DNA from: Glycomyces algeriensis
GTDB taxonomy: Bacteria > Actinomycetota > Actinomycetes > Mycobacteriales > Micromonosporaceae
Direction: 5' to 3'
Length of the DNA: 64,000 nucleotides
Assembly (NCBI RefSeq): GCF_027622855.1
Contig: NZ_JAPZVR010000004.1
Location: 398,583 to 462,582 of the forward strand
The notes beneath the pieces were generated by a model. It was given only the letters and a program-made list of their open reading frames with translations. It searched no databases and had not been told where the DNA came from. A program made the position numbers and the translations under genes. Below are positions 62,260 to 64,000 of this stretch, piece by piece (within the stretch, counting starts at the first letter, position 1; each line of letters opens with the position of its first letter).

Positions 62260-63916
62260 GGAGGAGACGACCAACCTGGATGCGCTGCGCGCCGACGTGC
62301 TGCAGTGGATCACCGACGACCCTGACAAGACCTCCCGCGACGAGCTGTACCGGCTGCTCGACGGCCTCCCCTCGGCGGGCCCCGAACTCGCCGACCGCTT
62401 CGCCGGGCGCCTCAAGTTCGGCACCGCGGGCCTGCGCGGGCCGCTGCGCGCCGGGCCGAACGGCATGAACCTCGCCGTCGTGCGCGCCGCCGCCGCCGGC
62501 CTCGCGAACTGGCTCGACGGTAAGGGCGCCAGCGGGCCCGTCGTGATCGGGTACGACGCCCGCCACGGCAGCCGCGACTTCGCCGCCGAGACCGCGCGCG
62601 TCGTCACCGGCTCCGGCCGCCGCGCCCTCGTCATGCCCGGGCCGCTCCCGACCCCCGTGACCGCCTACGCCGTCACCAAGCTCGGCGCGGCTGCGGCCGT
62701 GCAGGTCACCGCCAGCCACAACCCGCCGCAGGACAACGGCTACAAGGTGTACCTCGGCCGCGAGCTCGGCGGAGACCTCGGCGCGGGTGCCCAGATCGTC
62801 CCGCCGGCCGACACCGAGATCGAGGCCGCGATCGAAGCGCTCGGCCCGCTCTCGGAGATCCCCCTCGGCGACGAGGGCGAGACCCTCGACGAGACCATCG
62901 TGGACGACTACCTTAGCGCCGTCGCCTCCGTCGTCGACCCCGACGACCCCAAGCGGCTCGCGTCCGTCGCCACCCCGATGCACGGCGTCGGCGGCGCCAC
63001 CTTGGTCCGCGCCATGGAACGCGCCGGGTTCCCGGCCCCCACCCTGGTCGCCCGCCAGGCCGACCCCGACGCGGACTTCCCCACGGTGGCGTTCCCCAAC
63101 CCGGAGGAGCCCGGCGCGATCGACCTGCTCACGGCCCTCGCGATCGAGGAGGGCGCCGACGTGGCGCTCGCCCTCGACCCGGACGCCGACCGCTGCTCGG
63201 TCGCCGTCCCGGTCGGCGACGGCACCTGGCGCCAGCTCAGCGGCAACGAAGTGGGCGTGCTCCTCGCCGACCACTGGATGCGCAAGGGCCGCAAGGGCAC
63301 CTACGCGACCACGATCGTGTCCACCACGCAGCTCAAGGCGATGTGCGAGAAGCGCGGCTTCGGCTACATGGAGACCCTCACCGGCTTCAAGTGGCTGGCC
63401 CGCACCAGCGCCGACCTGGCGTTCGCGTTCGAGGAGGCCCTCGGCTACTGCGTCGCGCCGGAGTTCCTGCGCGACAAGGACGGCATCTCCGCGTCCCTGA
63501 TCGTCAGCGAGATCGCGGCCGGCCAGGCCGCCCGCATGGCGACCCTGCAGGACCGCCTCGACGAGCTCGCCGAGGAGTTCGGCGTATACGAGACCGGGCA
63601 GCTCTCCGTCCGCGTCGAGGACCTCAGCGAGATCGGCGCGTGCATGAAGCGCCTGCGCGCCCACCCGCCCACCTCGCTCCTGGACGAGCCGGTCACCGAG
63701 TACCTCGACCGGCTGCCCGACGCGGACGTCGTCACCGTCACCACCGCGAACGCCCGGGTCGTCTGCCGCCCCAGCGGCACCGAGCCGAAGCTCAAGGCGT
63801 ACCTCGAGGTCCGCGAGGACGTCGGCGGCGACCTCCCCGGCGCCCGCGAACGCGCCCGCGCCAGCGTCGAAGCCCTCAAGGCCGAGATCGCCGCAGTCCT
63901 GGGCGTGCCCCACTAG
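62255..63916 (+). CDS. pmmB: Phosphomannomutase/phosphoglucomutase
   Basis: The 553-residue alpha-D-phosphohexomutase moves phosphate between C1 and C6 of glucose or mannose. The phosphoserine is in VTASHNPPQDNGYKVY near residue 154, the metal loop is LALDPDADRCSVAV near 310, and the phosphate-binding loop is CRPSGTEPKLKAY near 507. FGTAGLRGPL near 56 is the usual opening. Size and motifs fit PmmB (Rv3308). It supplies hexose-1-phosphates to the nucleotide-sugar pathway of the envelope. I start at 62255; an in-frame ATG at 62231 is also possible. No ribosome site is clear, so a leaderless mRNA is likely. Confidence 0.92.
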   Translation: MTEETTNLDALRADVLQWITDDPDKTSRDELYRLLDGLPSAGPELADRFAGRLKFGTAGLRGPLRAGPNGMNLAVVRAAAAGLANWLDGKGASGPVVIGYDARHGSRDFAAETARVVTGSGRRALVMPGPLPTPVTAYAVTKLGAAAAVQVTASHNPPQDNGYKVYLGRELGGDLGAGAQIVPPADTEIEAAIEALGPLSEIPLGDEGETLDETIVDDYLSAVASVVDPDDPKRLASVATPMHGVGGATLVRAMERAGFPAPTLVARQADPDADFPTVAFPNPEEPGAIDLLTALAIEEGADVALALDPDADRCSVAVPVGDGTWRQLSGNEVGVLLADHWMRKGRKGTYATTIVSTTQLKAMCEKRGFGYMETLTGFKWLARTSADLAFAFEEALGYCVAPEFLRDKDGISASLIVSEIAAGQAARMATLQDRLDELAEEFGVYETGQLSVRVEDLSEIGACMKRLRAHPPTSLLDEPVTEYLDRLPDADVVTVTTANARVVCRPSGTEPKLKAYLEVREDVGGDLPGARERARASVEALKAEIAAVLGVPH

Positions 63917-63932
63917 CAACGAGCACGAGTGA

Positions 63933-64000
63933 GGGGGGGGGGGGGGGGGGGGGGGGGGCGCGGCGGCGGCGGGGGGGGGGGGGGGGGGGGGGGGGCGGGC
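63933..64000. other. Long G-runs at window edge, probably artefact
   Basis: Two runs of 26 G (63933-63958) and 25 G (63971-63995), separated by a short GC stretch, begin 16 bases after the pmmB stop. No gene can be read. The composition is unlike any other part of the window except the G/C tract near 2212. Confidence 0.6.

Overview
The base composition (about 70% G+C, GTG starts, G/C in third codon positions) and the gene content point to an actinomycete. The content includes a lysine-tailed TopA, the bldG locus, a K+-independent membrane pyrophosphatase, GuaB1, a PknB-type kinase, DUF3263 and nitrobindin. The order hppA / anti-sigma factor / bldG // helicase matches what I recall from Streptomyces. 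The order lpdA / cyclotransferase-like gene / M20 amidohydrolase ... pmmB resembles the Mycobacterium tuberculosis Rv3303c-Rv3308 region. A morphologically differentiating actinomycete is therefore likely. A Glycomyces-like genus is possible, but the sequence alone does not prove it. This is ordinary chromosome; I see no rRNA, tRNA, prophage or CRISPR array.

Layout. 1-5.2 kb: cell-envelope glycosyltransferases (the first cut by the window edge) and a LicC-like nucleotidyltransferase. 5.3-9.4 kb: topA, with a stand-alone tnpB upstream of its start. 9.5-15.6 kb: hppA, then the divergent bldG/anti-sigma pair and a large helicase whose stop codon sits on the edge of a 168-bp MITE. 15.8-26.1 kb: housekeeping genes (nitrobindin, HAD phosphatase, APC transporter, PAP2 phosphatase, malate dehydrogenase, TauE-type exporter, acyl-CoA dehydrogenase) and UDP-glucose dehydrogenase. 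26.4-28.8 kb: ubiX and a polysaccharide deacetylase. 29-40.7 kb: the main envelope-glycan cluster. It holds a pseudo-nucleotidyltransferase/CDP-alcohol phosphotransferase fusion, a Wzt/TagH-type ABC ATPase, a small membrane protein, a two-domain glycosyltransferase, three more family 2 glycosyltransferases and a second nucleotide-sugar dehydrogenase. 40.9-45.4 kb: a DrrAB-like exporter with a divergent, probably leaderless PadR gene, then DUF1330, a broken HxlR gene, MerR and an SDR. 45.9-49.3 kb: acyl-CoA carboxylase alpha and guaB1. 49.3-53 kb: a highly structured intergenic region with two DnaA boxes, then a two-component system divergent from an ABC-2 exporter. 53-64 kb: a secreted L-type lectin, lpdA, a cyclotransferase-like gene, an M20 amidohydrolase, a stand-alone mutase catalytic subunit, a Ser/Thr kinase and pmmB.

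Working together. The glycosyltransferases at both ends of the first 40 kb, two UDP-sugar dehydrogenases, the nucleotidyltransferase, the CDP-alcohol phosphotransferase fusion and the ABC ATPase suggest an anionic, uronic-acid and phosphopolyol-containing wall glycopolymer made in the cytoplasm and exported by an ABC route. The matching permease is not in the window. Five of these glycosyltransferases end in a short arginine/lysine-rich tail, probably a shared membrane-docking device. This cluster is the best candidate for an undescribed pathway.

Two guanine-rich tracts, at 2.2 kb and at the right edge, look more like sequencing or assembly damage than biology.
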